Source: Chrysopilus asiliformis (lineage: Eukaryota; Arthropoda; Insecta; Diptera; Rhagionidae). From it: DNA of 64,000 bases. Both the position numbers and the translations under genes were made by a program. The notes beneath the pieces were generated by a model, which did not search any database, was not told where the DNA came from, and saw only the letters and a list, made by a program, of their open reading frames with translations. Numbering within the stretch: the stretch's first letter is position 1; every line of letters begins with the position of its first letter. Shown piece after piece: positions 13,066-23,488 of this stretch. Where the stretch lies: positions 21,175,530 to 21,239,529 of the forward strand of contig OZ035962.1 of NCBI GenBank assembly GCA_964034945.1. Direction: 5' to 3'.

Positions 13066-13639
13066 CGTGTTGTGTTTTTCCTAAACACGCCGAGTGGACA
13101 TATACACTTTACACATAATAAAACACTGTATAAATTTTACTTCATTTATTTAACTAATACTTTTTAATCGGTTATTACAATTTTCGGTTAACTTATTAAA
13201 ATTAACAATTTACTTAAAAAGAACGTCCAACTACTTTCGTGATCAATTCAGAACTCTGTTGTTAACTGACTGCCTCGATCACCGATCGATTACCATTTCA
13301 AAGTCCAATGTTCTGGTTTGACATTAAATCTTTTAGTTATTGTGAAATAACAATTATTTGGTGACCAAGCTATATCAGCTTAAGATTTATGTCACCACTT
13401 TTATAATTGCTTAACTTACATTAATTACAATTATTTTATTATAGGTAAAGTTATTGAACTTTGAAGACATGCGGAAGTTCGCATATTCATGTTTTCCATT
13501 ATTCGTACGATGAACCCAAGTTAACCGAGGGTGCAAAGTACATAATTCTTATTTAAACATGAAAATACCTACTCACCACACTGTAATCTCTAACTCATTT
13601 TCCTTAGCCGTTCCCACATTTTTAAATTTACTGCTTGTT

Positions 13640-13745
13640 GACAAGTGGATGTCTCCTGCCTCAACCTTTATCAGCTGTTCCATATAAAAATACACATTTT
13701 TTTATTTTTTTATAAAAAATATATTTTTATTTCATAATAATAATA
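13640..13745. repeat. Direct repeat 3' of family A copy 1
   Basis: TTTATCAGCTGTTCCATATAAA plus the AT-rich run after it recurs at 16,608-16,680, in the same position relative to the next family A copy. Together with the genes this shows a direct duplication. Confidence 0.6.
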
Positions 13746-13879
13746 ATAATTTATTTGCTTCTAGAAAAATATAATACATAATAAGTTTTACAATTATTGA
13801 AAAAGACAATGGTTTGCACTATAATTAAATGAATATATTTTTATTTTATGATAATATATTTTTAAATCTATAATTAAAT

Positions 13880-14287
13880 ATTAAGCGTCACCCCAGTGGA
13901 GATACTCCAGTAACCCTGTACTGTTGAACTTATACAAATGTATCCCCAACAGAGCCCCGTATTAAACAATTCCGTCTCCGTTGCATCTATTGTTTTGAAA
14001 GTAGGACGACCACCAAGAATGTCGACGGCAGTCGTCCTACGTCTCCACATAATACTAGGAGCTTGAAAATTAGACTCCTCCTTATATTCAGGACTCCTCA
14101 TTATATCCTCAGTAACAAAACTTTCGAAGGGGCGAAAGAAGAAGGGAAGATGGCTCAGCCAAAACTGTCGATCCGCCACCAGATACATGAATACAACGTT
14201 CCCTATATCATTGAATTCCAATAACTGAGGTGATAGAGCATAGAAAAATTCTCCATCAGAATCGGTTGATATATAAATCGATGCCAT
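13880..14287 (-). pseudogene. Family A small gene, copy 1 (frameshifted)
   Basis: An uncharacterised ~135-aa family. The start is MASIYIST, followed by the family core LSPQLLEFNDIGNVVFMY, then DRQFW and FRPFESF. Against copy 2 (16,706) it lacks 2 bp near codon 110, so the conserved end (AALLGIHLYKF...EYLHWGDA) is read out of frame. A 5'-UTR intron is visible upstream on the minus strand (donor GTAAGT at 14,413, acceptor AG at 14,290). No domain I know matches; the family is found only with the Polinton-like pieces here, so a viral structural or accessory role is inference. Confidence 0.7.
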
Positions 14288-14289
14288 AA

Positions 14290-14413
14290 CTAATGAAGAA
14301 AAAAAAAATTAAATTTAATTTATACTATTATAAAGTTTAAAAGAATATAAAGTATGCTGGATATTACCAATATTTTTATGATTCCAACATACTTTTATTT
14401 CTCTATAACTTAC
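14290..14413 (-). other. Predicted 5'-UTR intron of family A copy 1
   Basis: Read on the minus strand: CAAAA|GTAAGTTATAG ... TTCTTCATTAG|TTATGGC. The intron would be 124 bp with the ATG in exon 2. Donor and acceptor contexts are repeated at the 17,705 copy. Confidence 0.55.
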
Positions 14414-14586
14414 TTTTGATTTGTTGTTCTCACAGTTTTAAACTAAATATAATCCCAAACGAGGATCATTTTTATTTTTATAGTAATTTTGCGGTAAAAT
14501 ATCAATTATTTTTTCTATATTTTTCTTTTAATTAATTAAATATTTTTAATTAATGTAGCCGAAAAATGTGATTGATAAGAAATAGT

Positions 14587-14992
14587 TTACCATCGATATT
14601 TACCATTCATACTAAATTCCTTCCACATAAGGTTTTTTAGAGTTCGATTAAAACGTTCAACTATAGACGCTTTTTTCGTTGAAAATGTCGAATAATGATT
14701 AACTTTCAATTTACTCATTAAAGTTTGAAAATGTTTGTTATAAAACTCTTTCCCATCATCAGTTTGGAGATTTTTTGGTGAATGTCGTTTTTTGAAAATC
14801 GATTTAAATGCTTCAACTACTGCAAGTCCAGTTTTATTTTTTATAGGGATAGCCCATGCGTATTTTGAGAATGTAACGATGACGGTTAACAGATATCGAT
14901 ATCCCTTGTTTTCAAAAGAGTAAGTCATCATTTCAACTAAATCGGCTTGCCATAGATCATCTATACCCTTTATAGTAACATGTTGCTACAGT
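14587..14992 (-). pseudogene. Polinton-type integrase (rve), copy 1, truncated
   Basis: Retroviral-type DDE integrase as carried by Polintons, which would insert linear viral DNA into the host genome. Visible: DDLWQADLVEM with the first catalytic Asp, then YRYLLTVIVTFSKYAW, TDDGKEFYNKHF with the second Asp, and SIVERFNRTLKNLMWKEF with the catalytic Glu. It ends after GKYRW where the second copy (33,657) continues about 38 codons, so the C-terminus is deleted. Upstream of the core the frame is broken by TAG and degenerate sequence. No chromodomain or zinc-binding N-terminus remains. Confidence 0.85.
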
Positions 14993-15190
14993 TCATCTAT
15001 GAGCTTCGTACTGTAGTGTAATATGCTTAGGTTTGAAAAATAACCGCCTTCAGCGTATTTAATGTTTAAAAAAATAATAATTAAAATAATATGGAAAAAT
15101 AATTTTTCAGCGATTTTCCATTATATTTTCAAATTTAAAGCAAATAAAGTCATACCAACGAGGTGAGGATTTTCATATGTGGCAATTTTT

Positions 15191-16330
15191 TTAGTGCTGC
15201 GGGACAAGGCTTTCCATTGCGTGGTTTTCGATGCAAATGTCACATGTCGACGTGTCCAGATATTTGCAAATAAAAATTATTAGAACATTTTTCAAGTTGT
15301 AATAGAAAATTGAATTTACCTTTGGATTGCGGCAGGAAATAGGAGTTTCATTTCTATGATCTTGTCGACATCTGCAAGCAACTTTTCTTGATATTTCGTC
15401 TTCGTTTGGGTGGGCCATTTCGAAGTGAAGTTCCAGTATTCGGCGCTCCGTAAAAAAAATCCCGCACATATAGCATATAGGGTATTGTAGTTCTATGGGT
15501 TGTGGCGGGGAAATCAATTCGATTTTAATCATTTCATGAATGATAATTTCTTTCGTCAGTTTTTTTATGAAATACTGTAAGTGCTCTTTGCAACGCTGCA
15601 GGAAGTTTGGTGTTAAATTACCAGTTACGAAATTTGTCACAAAGTGTGAAATGTTGTATGCGATATTTGGAATCATATAGTTGTTTGCCAAAACCACTTT
15701 GATTAACGTAATAATTTTAAAGGTCAACATGAACATTTCGCTTTCAGGGTTTAGTGGATCTTCCCTAATGGTGCGATTTTCCTGGTATCCAGCTCTAGTT
15801 TTGCAATCGTCGCATCGAAATCGCTGAATTGTGTCAAACATAATGCCTCCTGTTTGCTGGATTTCAAGGTAATCTTCAGGAGTTGCATTGAAGTTAGAAA
15901 TGATTGGTACCGAAAGAACATTATCGAAAGTGTGACCCTGCACTTCCGGAAATGCAGGTAGTTGTAGCCCAAGATACTGATAGGTTTCAAAATATTTTGC
16001 ACTGAAGGTTTGTACAATGTTTTTACATATCTTCGAAATTGACCTTTCTGATATCTCTACGAAAAACAATTCTAATTCGTCTATATTGAAGTATTTTAAG
16101 TTTATACTATGATATGTTTCAATAAACTGCTTAATTGATTCGATGTTGAAGTGAAAAGCTGTAGTGAAATTCTGGAGGCGAAACGCTCACTGTGTAATAT
16201 TTCCAATTTTCTCTATAATACCGTCCAAATTCTCATATGAACCGTTCCCAACTTCCAATGTTAGTTCTGCAGCACCTATTGCACTAGGATAGGTAATTGC
16301 TATTAAACTATTCATGTCGTTCAAAAATGC
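15191..16330 (-). pseudogene. Family H zinc-finger protein, copy 1
   Basis: Uncharacterised protein of about 380-400 aa. The long open part starts near FFVEISERSISKICKNIVQ. Visible are a CxxC pair (FRCDDCKTRAGYQ), a hydrophobic helical region, a C2H2 finger (CYMCGIFFTERR...H...H, spacing C-x2-C-x12-H-x4-H) and a Cys/His-rich end (CRCRQDH, CDIC). The upstream part (GNGSYENLDGIIEKIGNIT) is in the same frame but broken by a TGA near 16,190. An inverted, nearly identical copy lies at 42,311-43,406 and a diverged one at 51,375. Nucleic-acid binding is a guess from the finger. Confidence 0.7.
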
Positions 16331-16331
16331 T

Positions 16332-16505
16332 GATTTCCGTAATCAAGCAAACAAAATCCATTTCATCTTCATCTGAATCATGATCATCATCATCATTAAT
16401 GCACGATCTTTTAAGCATATTAAATTCTTCCTCACTTGTAGTATTATCTGAATCTGAGTCCAGATCAGGATAAATTTTTTCGTTAGTACAAAACAAATTG
16501 AACAT
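16332..16505 (-). pseudogene. Small acidic gene fragment joined to family H
   Basis: A 58-codon N-terminal piece beginning MFNLFCTNEKIYPDLDSDSD, very rich in Asp, Glu and Ser. A TATAAAAC box lies about 25-30 bp upstream on the minus strand. It runs out at about 16,330 where family H sequence begins in another frame, so this looks like a chimeric join. Protein not recognised. Confidence 0.45.
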
Positions 16506-16705
16506 TATATGAATTTGCTATTCAACGGTTTTATACTACTTGAATGACATATACAAAAATACTGGCTCTGAAATATTAATGAAGAACATATTTATACACT
16601 CCTCAGCCTTTATCAGCTGTTCCATATAAAATAATACACTTTTTTTTATAAAAAATATATTTTTATTTTATAATAATATGTTTCTTTAAAATATATAATT
16701 AAATG

Positions 16706-17113
16706 TTAAGCGTCACCCCAGTGAAGATACTCCACTAACCCTGTACTATTGAATTTGTATAAGTGGATACCCAACAGAGCCGCCGTATTAAACAGTTCCG
16801 TCTCCGTTGCATCTATAGTTTTTAAAGTAGGACGACCACCAAGAATGTCTACGGCAGTCGTCCTACGTCTCCACATAATACCAGGAGCTTGAAAATTAGA
16901 CTCCTCATTATATTCAGGACTCCTCATTATATCCTCAGTAACAAAACTTTCGAAGGGGCGAAAGAAGAAGGGAAGATGGCTCAGCCAAAACTGTCGATCC
17001 GCCACCAGATACATGAATACAACGTTCCCTATATCGTTGAATTCCAATAACTGAGGTGATAAAGCATAGAAAAATTCTCCATCAGAATCGGTTGTTATGT
17101 AAATTGATGACAT
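16706..17113 (-). CDS. Family A small protein, copy 2 (intact, 135 aa)
   Basis: Start chosen at MSSIYITTDSDGEF because other copies start at the same place; the longer ORF reaching 17,143 has ten extra residues from the intron region. Order: IYITTDSDGEFFYALSPQLL, EFNDIGNVVFMY, DRQFWLSHLPFFFRPFESF, MWRRRTTAVDILGGRP, ATETELFNTAALLGIHLY, and the terminal EYLHWGDA. No signal peptide or membrane segment is evident. The usual upstream intron donor is mutated (CTAAGT instead of GTAAGT), so expression from the old promoter is doubtful. Function unknown; a viral accessory or minor structural role is possible because it occurs only with Polinton-like genes. Confidence 0.7.
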   Translation of the reverse strand: MSSIYITTDSDGEFFYALSPQLLEFNDIGNVVFMYLVADRQFWLSHLPFFFRPFESFVTEDIMRSPEYNEESNFQAPGIMWRRRTTAVDILGGRPTLKTIDATETELFNTAALLGIHLYKFNSTGLVEYLHWGDA

Positions 17114-17438
17114 AACTATATAAAGTATGCTGGATATTACCAATATTTTTTTATGATTCCAACATACTTTTGTTTCTATATAACTTAGTTTTGCTCCTTA
17201 TTTAAACTGCTTCAACCTTTTATTATAAAATAACTGCTTGAACTGCTTAAACTTACGTTATGTTATGTTTTATTATAAAATAACTGCTTGAACTTATTCT
17301 TACAGAATTTTACTAAATATAATCCCCAAACGAGGAATACTTTTATAGAAATTTCACATTAAAATATCTATTTTTATTTTTTGATACATCCTTGGTACAT
17401 CCTATCTACTAATAGGCTTGTATTTATTCATATTTATT

Positions 17439-17704
17439 TCAAGGTGTAAAATTTTTTAATAGAGTCCATCCACTATCACACTCTTGGAACTCAGACGTTT
17501 TTGTTGAGATGTATTCCATTGCGTTATCATAAAATTGTGAAATGAAGTCTGTTATAGTAATCCTATTCAACTTCGATTCAAAAGATTTAATTTCGCTAAT
17601 CATTTCGTCATCTGCTCCTTCAGTTGTAGATTTTGTAAATTTAACATAACAACAAAACAACTCCATATTAGCTCTATAATTTAAATGTTTTTGTAGCGAA
17701 TCAT
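17439..17704 (-). pseudogene. Polymerase B type 1, N-terminal fragment
   Basis: On the minus strand NDSLQKHLNYRANMELF through EFQECDSGWTLL matches the N-terminal part of the polymerase pseudogene at 24,695-27,934 (SLSKHMNYKANLELF, IKSFQTK). It is joined upstream directly to the 3' end of family A copy 3 at about 17,705 and ends soon after SGWTLL. Only about 85 codons remain. Confidence 0.7.
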
Positions 17705-18082
17705 TTAAAAGAGCGACCCTGTATTATTAAATTTGTATAGATGAATCCCCAACAGAGCCGCCATATTAGATAACTCCGTCTCCGTTGCATCTATAATTTT
17801 AAAAGTAGGACGACCACCAAGAATGTCTACGGCAGTCGTCCTACGTCTCCACATAATACCAGGAGCTTGATAATTAGACTCCTGAATATAATGTACAGCA
17901 TCCTGAGTAACAAAGCTTTCGAAGGGGCGAAAGAAGAAGGGAAGATGACTCATCCAAAACTGTCGATCCGCCACCAGATACATGAATACAACGTTCCCTA
18001 TATCGTTGAATTCCAATAACTGAGGTGAAAGAGCATAGAAAAAATGTCCATCAGAATCTGTTGTTAGGTAAATCGATGTCAT
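17705..18082 (-). pseudogene. Family A small gene, copy 3 (3' end replaced)
   Basis: Starts MTSIYLTTDSDGHFFY and keeps the core (EFNDIGNVVFMY, DRQFWMSHLPFFFRPF, WRRRTTAVDILGG). The conserved EYLHWGDA tail is lost: after LYKFNNTG the sequence runs into polymerase sequence. Intron donor GTAAGT (18,157) and acceptor AG (18,085) lie just upstream. Third tandem copy in the same orientation as 13,880 and 16,706. Confidence 0.7.
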
Positions 18083-18084
18083 AA

Positions 18085-18157
18085 CTAATAAAGAAAAAAA
18101 ATTTCACTATCGTATTAGATTTTTGATTCCAGCATACTTTGTTTCTATATAACTTAC
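18085..18157 (-). other. Predicted 5'-UTR intron of family A copy 3
   Basis: Minus strand: GGAGCAAAA|GTAAGTTATATAG ... TTTCTTTATTAG|TTATGAC, 73 bp. Same exon flanks as family A copy 1. Confidence 0.55.
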
Positions 18158-18264
18158 TTTTGCTCCTTATTTAAACTGCTTCAACCTTTTATTATAAAAT
18201 AACTGCTTGAACTGCTTAAACTTACGTTATGTTATGTTTTATTATAATTATTCATAAAAGTCAA

Positions 18265-18477
18265 CTAAGTCGGCTTCTTCATCAACTCCTTGAATTCATC
18301 TTTAGATACAGCTGAATTGTAAATACTTGGGAGAAATATGTTGTAGGCTTCGAGTTCAACTACAAACTTGTCTCCGAATCTAGTCTTCACCAGTTTTATA
18401 TTGATCACCCTGTACATCTCATTCAACACCATTTCTACAACTCTGAGAGATGGTTTGAATTCCTGTTTTGCTTCTAT
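18265..18477 (-). pseudogene. Family B (ssDNA-binding-like) fragment
   Basis: An open minus-strand frame of 71 codons containing EMYRVINIKLVKTRFGDKF, VVELEAYNIFLPSIYN and DEFKELMKKPT. This is the family B signature: Y(R/K)V..I..V.T+(F/Y/W)G.K.V.EL followed by FLP. It has no start codon and stops after the position where the 46,785 copy continues with FIKRT. The pattern resembles OB-fold ssDNA-binding proteins; that is an inference. Confidence 0.55.
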
Positions 18478-18919
18478 TTAAAATTGATTCTTTTTAAAAT
18501 ATTTCCAGACATCCTTCTTATTTTCAAGAATACTTGTCAAGAGGAAACTGCGAAATAGACTGTTATTGAAACTGTACGTACCACGAGTTTATATTTGTTT
18601 TCAAGTTATGATAATACTTCTAAGAAAAAGAATTTTTTCGCCCTCCTCGAAATATAGAACCGCTAACGATTCTACATTTACGCTTTTCATTAAATTAGCT
18701 GTCATCACGAATACTTTATCTTTTATTTCTGCGAAATGTCCGCAGTTATCTGTATAATTCTCCATCTAAAATTAAATAAAATGGTAGATGAAAATGAATA
18801 CTTACCATACCTTATAAATTTTTTATACGTTTGGTTTTTATAAAAGTGGCGAAAACCGGCGACTCATGGTTAAGTGTGTTTGAAGCAAAGTTGTTGATAA
18901 GTTGTGCGGGTAAAACTTC

Positions 18920-18966
18920 TGTATAAAAGCAATCTGGTCTTTGTTTAGAATCACTTGTTTCGTGTT
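18920..18966 (+). promoter_or_regulatory. TATA box and initiator of family B copy
   Basis: TATAAAAGCAATCTG at 18,922 is followed 40 bp on by GTGTTCAGTAACG, an arthropod initiator-like TCAGT. The same pair occurs upstream of four other genes on the minus strand (boxes at 23,489, 28,009, 28,624 and 34,613). Confidence 0.6.
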
Positions 18967-18978
18967 CAGTAACGTTTT

Positions 18979-19326
18979 AAATTTCCTAACCGAGTTAAAT
19001 AATATAAAGTTCAAAAAACCAATTTTAAAGTATCTTTGATGCCGGCCGGACGGAAGTTTAAGATTGTGCAGTTTCGTGAAATTAGCACACGATATGGTGT
19101 AAAAAAGACTATGGAGACGGAGGAATTCTTCATCTTTTTACCGGAACGGTATCAGGAGTTACCGCTAGAGGGGTTTCAAAAGATGATAACCGAAAATCCA
19201 GGGAGAATTTACGTTCACTCTACAGGACCCTTAGGCAGGACCCTTAGGCGCTAGCTTTGGGCTTGAATTCAATATTCGGGAGGAAAACTACTATTCAGCT
19301 GGATGCGAGGGTCAATTTATATATTA
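18979..19326 (+). pseudogene. Family B gene, plus-strand copy
   Basis: Readable part MPAGRKFKIVQFREISTRYG, then METEEFFIFLPERYQELPL and ENPGRIYVHSTGPLG. A 13-bp tandem duplication (AGGACCCTTAGGC twice) shifts the frame; without it the end would be SFGLEFNIREENYYSAG...FIY. The 5' part is also frameshifted. The copy at 28,266 (minus strand) carries the same 13-bp duplication, so both descend from one already broken gene. Predicted role: ssDNA-binding-like, inferred from the family signature. Confidence 0.65.
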
Positions 19327-19429
19327 AGCTGTAAAATTTTATAAAAATTTATATAAATAAAAATTAATTTTATAAAATAATAACTGGTTTTAAATTTAAA
19401 GAAAAATTTTCCAAATAAAATTTGAAGAA

Positions 19430-19600
19430 AAGTTTCAGGTTATTACAAATTTCTTGAGTCGAAGTCAAGCAAAATCTGAAAAAACTAACAACTGAAAACA
19501 AAAAAAAAATCTGAAAAATGAAACCTAAAGAAAAATCTGAAAAAGATAAAACCTGAAAAGTTTAAAAAGTTGAAGTAAAAAACAAATTTTATTTTTCAAT
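19430..19600. repeat. GAAACCTAAAGAAAAATCTGAAAA tract
   Basis: Low-complexity purine tract. Its last ~100 bp recur almost exactly at 20,367-20,460 and 32,755-32,865, each time at the 3' side of a minus-strand viral gene. Confidence 0.6.
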
Positions 19601-19608
19601 TTTTTATT

Positions 19609-19982
19609 TTAATCGGTTGCCCAATTTATATGGCTTACACCACCATTCATGTTATCAATACGATATAAATCCCAGTTTAAGACGCCGGCTGTTGTCAGCA
19701 TATCCTTCTCCGTTACGAGTTCCAACTTCTGGAACTGCGATGTTGTGATTATTGTGGGTGAAAGCAATGATGCTTTCACCGCGATGTACTGCAGATCTAA
19801 CGCAGTAGCTGCGGCGTCCACCGTTCCATACGGTTACATGCATTCAGAATCCGCTTCAATAGATGTTCATCTTCTTCGAGGTATAGAATCCTCAAAGATT
19901 CTATCGTCACAAAGCGCAAATGTTTGGATGACATCACTAAGATGTCATCATCCTGATTTGTGAAATATTGTAAGATAGCCCT
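19609..19982 (-). pseudogene. Family A' gene, broken copy
   Basis: Same gene as the intact ORF at 32,876. The start codon is AGG instead of ATG directly after the intron acceptor, and a small deletion near 19,820 shifts the frame. The tail ends NGGVSHINWATD. An upstream intron like that of the 32,876 copy is visible (GTAAGT near 20,037). Confidence 0.7.
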
Positions 19983-20159
19983 CTAATTAAAAGAGTATCA
20001 TTAATAATATAGTTTAATAATAATATGTATACTTACTTTACGTTGATAAAAGTTTTCTTTTATTTTGTGATATATTCTTTCGAATTGAAACTTAAAACTA
20101 AATATATCCCCTTTCAAACACTTGACTTTTATACTTGTTGAGTAGAAACTATTTCAGTC

Positions 20160-20460
20160 GCATTTTTTAGAAAATCTTGAAAACCTTAAAAATGAACCCA
20201 AAGAAAAAATCGAAAAAAACTAACAACCTGAAAAAAAGACAACACCTGAAATTTTTAAAGAGTCGAAGTCAAGCAAAATCTGAAAAAAACTAACAACAAC
20301 ACTTGAAATTTTTATCGAGAGAAAAACTAAACGACATCTGAAATTTTTAAAGAGTCGAAGACAAAAAATAAAATCTGAAAAATGAAACCTAAAGAAAAAT
20401 CTGAAAAAGATAAAACCTGAAAAGTTTAAAAAGTTGAAGTAAAAAACAAATTTTATTTTT
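20160..20460. repeat. AACCTGAAAAA tract, multiple units
   Basis: Three or four repeats of blocks such as AAATCTGAAAAAAACTAACAA and AAATTTTTAAAGAGTCGAAG. Shares its last 90 bp with 19,500-19,600 and 32,760-32,865. Confidence 0.6.
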
Positions 20461-20470
20461 TGATTTATAT

Positions 20471-20719
20471 TTATAGCTTCGATAACCCTGTATTTGCCCA
20501 TCTTTGATAGTTCCGTCGATAAGCGTTGGTATATTCTAGAATCTCTTTATCGTTTTTTAGATCGTCCGATGTATAAATATCCTCAGAAGGATTTAATTTA
20601 AATAAAAGTTGATAAAGACCTTCAGTACTAACGAATTCTTTACCGTTAATTATAATATTATCAAAGGAATCTTACCAATTTTCCAATCCGCTCCACTTTT
20701 GTATACGCCATTATCAGCA
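20471..20719 (-). pseudogene. Conserved Polinton-associated protein, C-terminal part
   Basis: Two frames on the minus strand join at about 20,665: ADNGVYKSGADWKIGKIPL, then IIINGKEFVSTEGLYQLLF, followed by P.EDIYTSDDL and a TNAYRRNY end. The layout (GVYKS..DW.IG..PL, GLY.LLF, YT..DL..Y..I....A) resembles, from memory, a conserved uncharacterised protein found with Polinton-like viruses in many invertebrates. Function unknown. One frameshift, with the 5' part missing. Confidence 0.55.
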
Positions 20720-20731
20720 ACTCACTTTAAC

Positions 20732-21089
20732 TCATCTATAATCTTCCAAGTCTTTTATAGCGATAATTGGAATTCTATGTTTTATTTCCAACAGCTCTTC
20801 TAAATACTTTTTTTTCTCCAATCCTTTTACAAACACTATTTTATAACGTAAATCCTTAGATAAAAAATTCTTAACAACTTCCAACGATGTAGTTCCATCT
20901 TCCCAACGTAATCCATGAAAATTCTTTGTTAGCCATCGCGCTGTTTTTCTTGATTTTGGTGATAGCTGGTGTATTCCGTATGGTGGTTCTAGTAGAAAGT
21001 GTTGATAATCATCGCGTTTACTATAAGCTATCGCTAGTTGCTTTAGTATAAATTCCTGATTATCACAAGCCTTGGATATCAATGTAAAC
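20732..21089 (-). pseudogene. Family C protein (VKGLEKKKYLEEL type)
   Basis: Starts VYIDIQGL, then after a 1-bp shift DNQEFILKQLAIA, LLEPPYGIHQLS, WLTKNFHGLRWEDG and VFVKGLEKKKYLEEL, ending AIKDLEDYR. Conserved acidic residues after DIQG and NQE recall DEDD-type exonucleases, but I cannot confirm a catalytic set. The family is, to my recollection, widespread in animal virus-like elements. A second copy is at 49,450. It ends where a truncated neighbour (20,471) begins. Confidence 0.5.
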
Positions 21090-21167
21090 CGACATAATGC
21101 AATTACTATTCTGCGTGAACTCTCTTAATGTACTGAAGATAATTTTAATAAAAACTCTGTATTATGT

Positions 21168-21385
21168 ATGAGCTTCAATCCTATTCTCTATAGGATAATA
21201 ATCTAATAGTCGAGCGGAAATGAGTCACCAGAGTCAGATAGACGTATAAAATCTGACGACTTCTCCGCGGATATTGCTCAAATGGAAGTCGTTATTCGTA
21301 TAAAATCTGAGAAAGTTTACATTTAATGAAAACTTTAGATTATATATGAGTTTCAATCCTATTTTCTATAGGATAATAATCTATA
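21168..21385. repeat. Direct repeat at the capsid gene 3' end
   Basis: TATGAG(C/T)TTCAATCCTATT(C/T)TCTATAGGATAATAATCT occurs at 21,168-21,205 and again at 21,340-21,377. The second copy overlaps the predicted end of the capsid gene. The sequence between is not recognised. Confidence 0.6.
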
Positions 21386-22530
21386 ATCTTACAATTACGC
21401 AATACGCTTTTGTTGATTGTGGTATATTCTTGGATATTTTAAATTCAATACGAAGATCTACAGGTCCAGATTTAATCGTTTCGTTTCGTCTGGAACAATC
21501 AATTACTACGAATGTCGAAAATCTTTTATATTCATTTGCGGTTGACATGTGAAACCTCTGAATGTTTTTAAAAACCTCAAAAGTTCGTCATATAAAACAC
21601 CGCAACAGTTTTCGGTGAAATTCAAGTTGAGATCAAAGTTTGGAAACTTCTCTTCATTCAAGTAAACGTTAAATTCTTGTGGATTATTGTCATCAAATTT
21701 GGTGCTATTAGCAGTAATGTAATTATCCCGTTTTGCCTCTATACAAAACAACACAAGTCTTGGTTTCTCCAATTAAGTACTGGTTTTCACCGTCCATTGA
21801 TGATTTCTAGTAGTTGGTAATAATGGATATTCATGTAGTTCCCAAGTTCGAAAAGCAATTGGAAGTGGTTTTCTCGAATCCATGATATTAAAGACTCTTA
21901 ACTTCTCTAAATCATTTAATGTTATCATTGGGATTCTCCATTCTAGTTTGTTAATGGAAATCTAGAACTTAAATTCTACTGCAGCACGTCACCGACAAAC
22001 ATTATTATCATTTTTAGAGCGAAGTAGAATAAGTTCATGTTGAGCATTTGGTATAATTTTTTTATAATCATCTGCAAATCCTAAGATATTATTGAGTCCA
22101 AAACAAAAATTAAAAGCGCCTGATGTTGGTAAATTTAGTAGGTCTGTAAGCGACCATCCGGCATTTGAAAGACTCATTGCTTCATCCTTTGAACGCGTCG
22201 AGAGAATTTTAAGGGTAGATGTGATACCTACATTACCACGTTCGATCAATTTCTCTACCGCACAAATTATACTGGATCTCATCGAACAAAAATGCACCAG
22301 CATTATTAATAATATAAACTTTCGAAGCATCTGGGGGAGTACGTTCCTTCAATATATAAAAAATTCTCGCTAGGAAGTATGAAATGTTCTTGATGTTGTA
22401 GTTGAAAGCGAATTTCATCGCTATGGTTAAAAGTTAGTGTATTGTATGGTGTAATTCGACGATATTCTGTTTTAGTTATACAATCATCAAAAGTAATTGA
22501 ATTATCTATATAGTATGCTCCAATTCATTG
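21343..22530 (-). pseudogene. Double-jelly-roll major capsid protein of a Polinton-like virus
   Basis: Reading down the minus strand: YRRITPYNTLTF, ENFLYIEG, YIINNAGAFLFDEIQYNL, EIDRT, NVGITSTLKILS, NAGWSL, ELILLRSKNDNN, LEWRIPMITLNDLEKLR, FRTWELHEYPLLP, LEKPRLV, YDELLRF and VVIDCSRRNETIKSGPVDLR. These blocks occur in the order known from the Polinton-type double-jelly-roll capsid family. Lesions: frameshifts near 22,335, 22,245 and 21,515, in-frame stops at 21,989-21,991, 21,962-21,964 and 21,773-21,775, and no start codon. The product would form the icosahedral shell; this copy cannot. Confidence 0.8.
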
Positions 22531-22735
22531 TTGATATATGCTGATGATGTTAAATCACATTTCACCCTTATAGTATTTACTTTTATTATATTAACCTGTA
22601 GGTTAGATTCATTAAATTTGTTAGGTGTTAATATGTTCGGGCGTCCGTCACTTTTTTTTCTACTAAATCCCAACAAGGAGCCAATAGTTATCTTGATCGA
22701 AATTTATAACTTCACTTGATTTAATCTCACTTTTT
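22531..22735 (-). pseudogene. Penton-like minor capsid fragment fused to the capsid gene
   Basis: Minus strand: NFDQDNYW, a frameshift, then LLGFSRKKSDGR, FNESNLQVNIIKVNTIRVKC and SSAYINNELEHTI. This resembles the part of the Polinton penton-like protein that ends in a (H)TI(Y/H)EF motif; here the sequence passes straight into the major capsid gene around 22,530. The joining looks like a deletion that removed the penton end and the capsid start. Confidence 0.6.
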
Positions 22736-22748
22736 AAGGTTTATAAAC

Positions 22749-22943
22749 GACGACGGAATTGATCGGATCCGAAATCTAAATACTCATGTCGGTGGCGCTA
22801 TGTGGAGACGTGGGACAACAACCATCGACATTCTTGCTGGGCACCCTATGTTTAAAATAATATATGGAACAGAGACGGAGTTATTCGATACTGCATTCAA
22901 CAATACAGGGTCACACGAGTACCTTCACTGGGGCGACTCCTAA
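22749..22943 (+). pseudogene. Family A fragment, plus strand
   Basis: A 64-codon 3' piece: AMWRRGTTTIDILAG, GTETELFDTAF, NNTGSHEYLHWGDS, then TAA. The AALLGIHLYK segment is deleted. Opposite in orientation to the three family A copies at 13.9-18.1 kb. Confidence 0.65.
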
Positions 22944-23096
22944 TATACAGTTCTATGTTTTTTCATCTAATTAAAGAAATTTATTTAAAAATAAAAATAA
23001 ATAAAAAATAAAACTATATAAAACTCTTTTATTTGAAAGTTTATTTATAACGATCCATTTCAAACAATATTCATCGTTATTCTCTTAATTTTACAT

Positions 23097-23410
23097 GTTA
23101 ATATAATAATTGGCCCTCGCATCCAACAGGATAGTAGTCCGCCTCTCGTATATTGAACTCCAACCCGAAGCCCTGGATTTTCCTTCATCATATTTTGAAA
23201 CTTCTCCAGCGCTAACTCCTGATATCGTTCTGGTAAAAAGATGATAAATTCCTCCATTTCCATAGCCTTTTTTGTACCATAACGTGTTTTGATCTCACGA
23301 AACTCTTCAATTTTAGACTCCCGACCTGCCGGCATCAAAGACACCTTAAGAATCGGGTTTGACCACTTTATACTGTTTGACTCTGCTACGAATTCTAAAG
23401 CGGAAGCCAT
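23097..23410 (-). pseudogene. Family B gene, copy with MASALEF start
   Basis: MASALEFVAESNSIKWSNP, then ILKVSLMPAGRESKI, EIKTRYGTKK, MEEFIIFLPERYQELAL and FQNMMKENPG. A deletion after ENPG removes the VHSTGP(A/L)GAS part and shifts the frame; the old tail (EFNIREADYYPVGCEG) is readable in the next frame, ending near 23,097. TATA box TATAAAAGC at 23,489-23,497. Predicted ssDNA-binding-like protein (inference). Confidence 0.65.
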
Positions 23411-23488
23411 TATAAAATTTTTAAAAATTTCTTAAACGATAACGTTGCTGAACACAAAACAAGTAATTCTAAACTAGTGATCAGATTG

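Noticed and set aside
15290..15320. Intron at the end of family H (GTAAATTC donor)
   Set aside because: No acceptor AG with a pyrimidine tract follows in the 15-kb copy before the ORF ends; the reading frame passes through.
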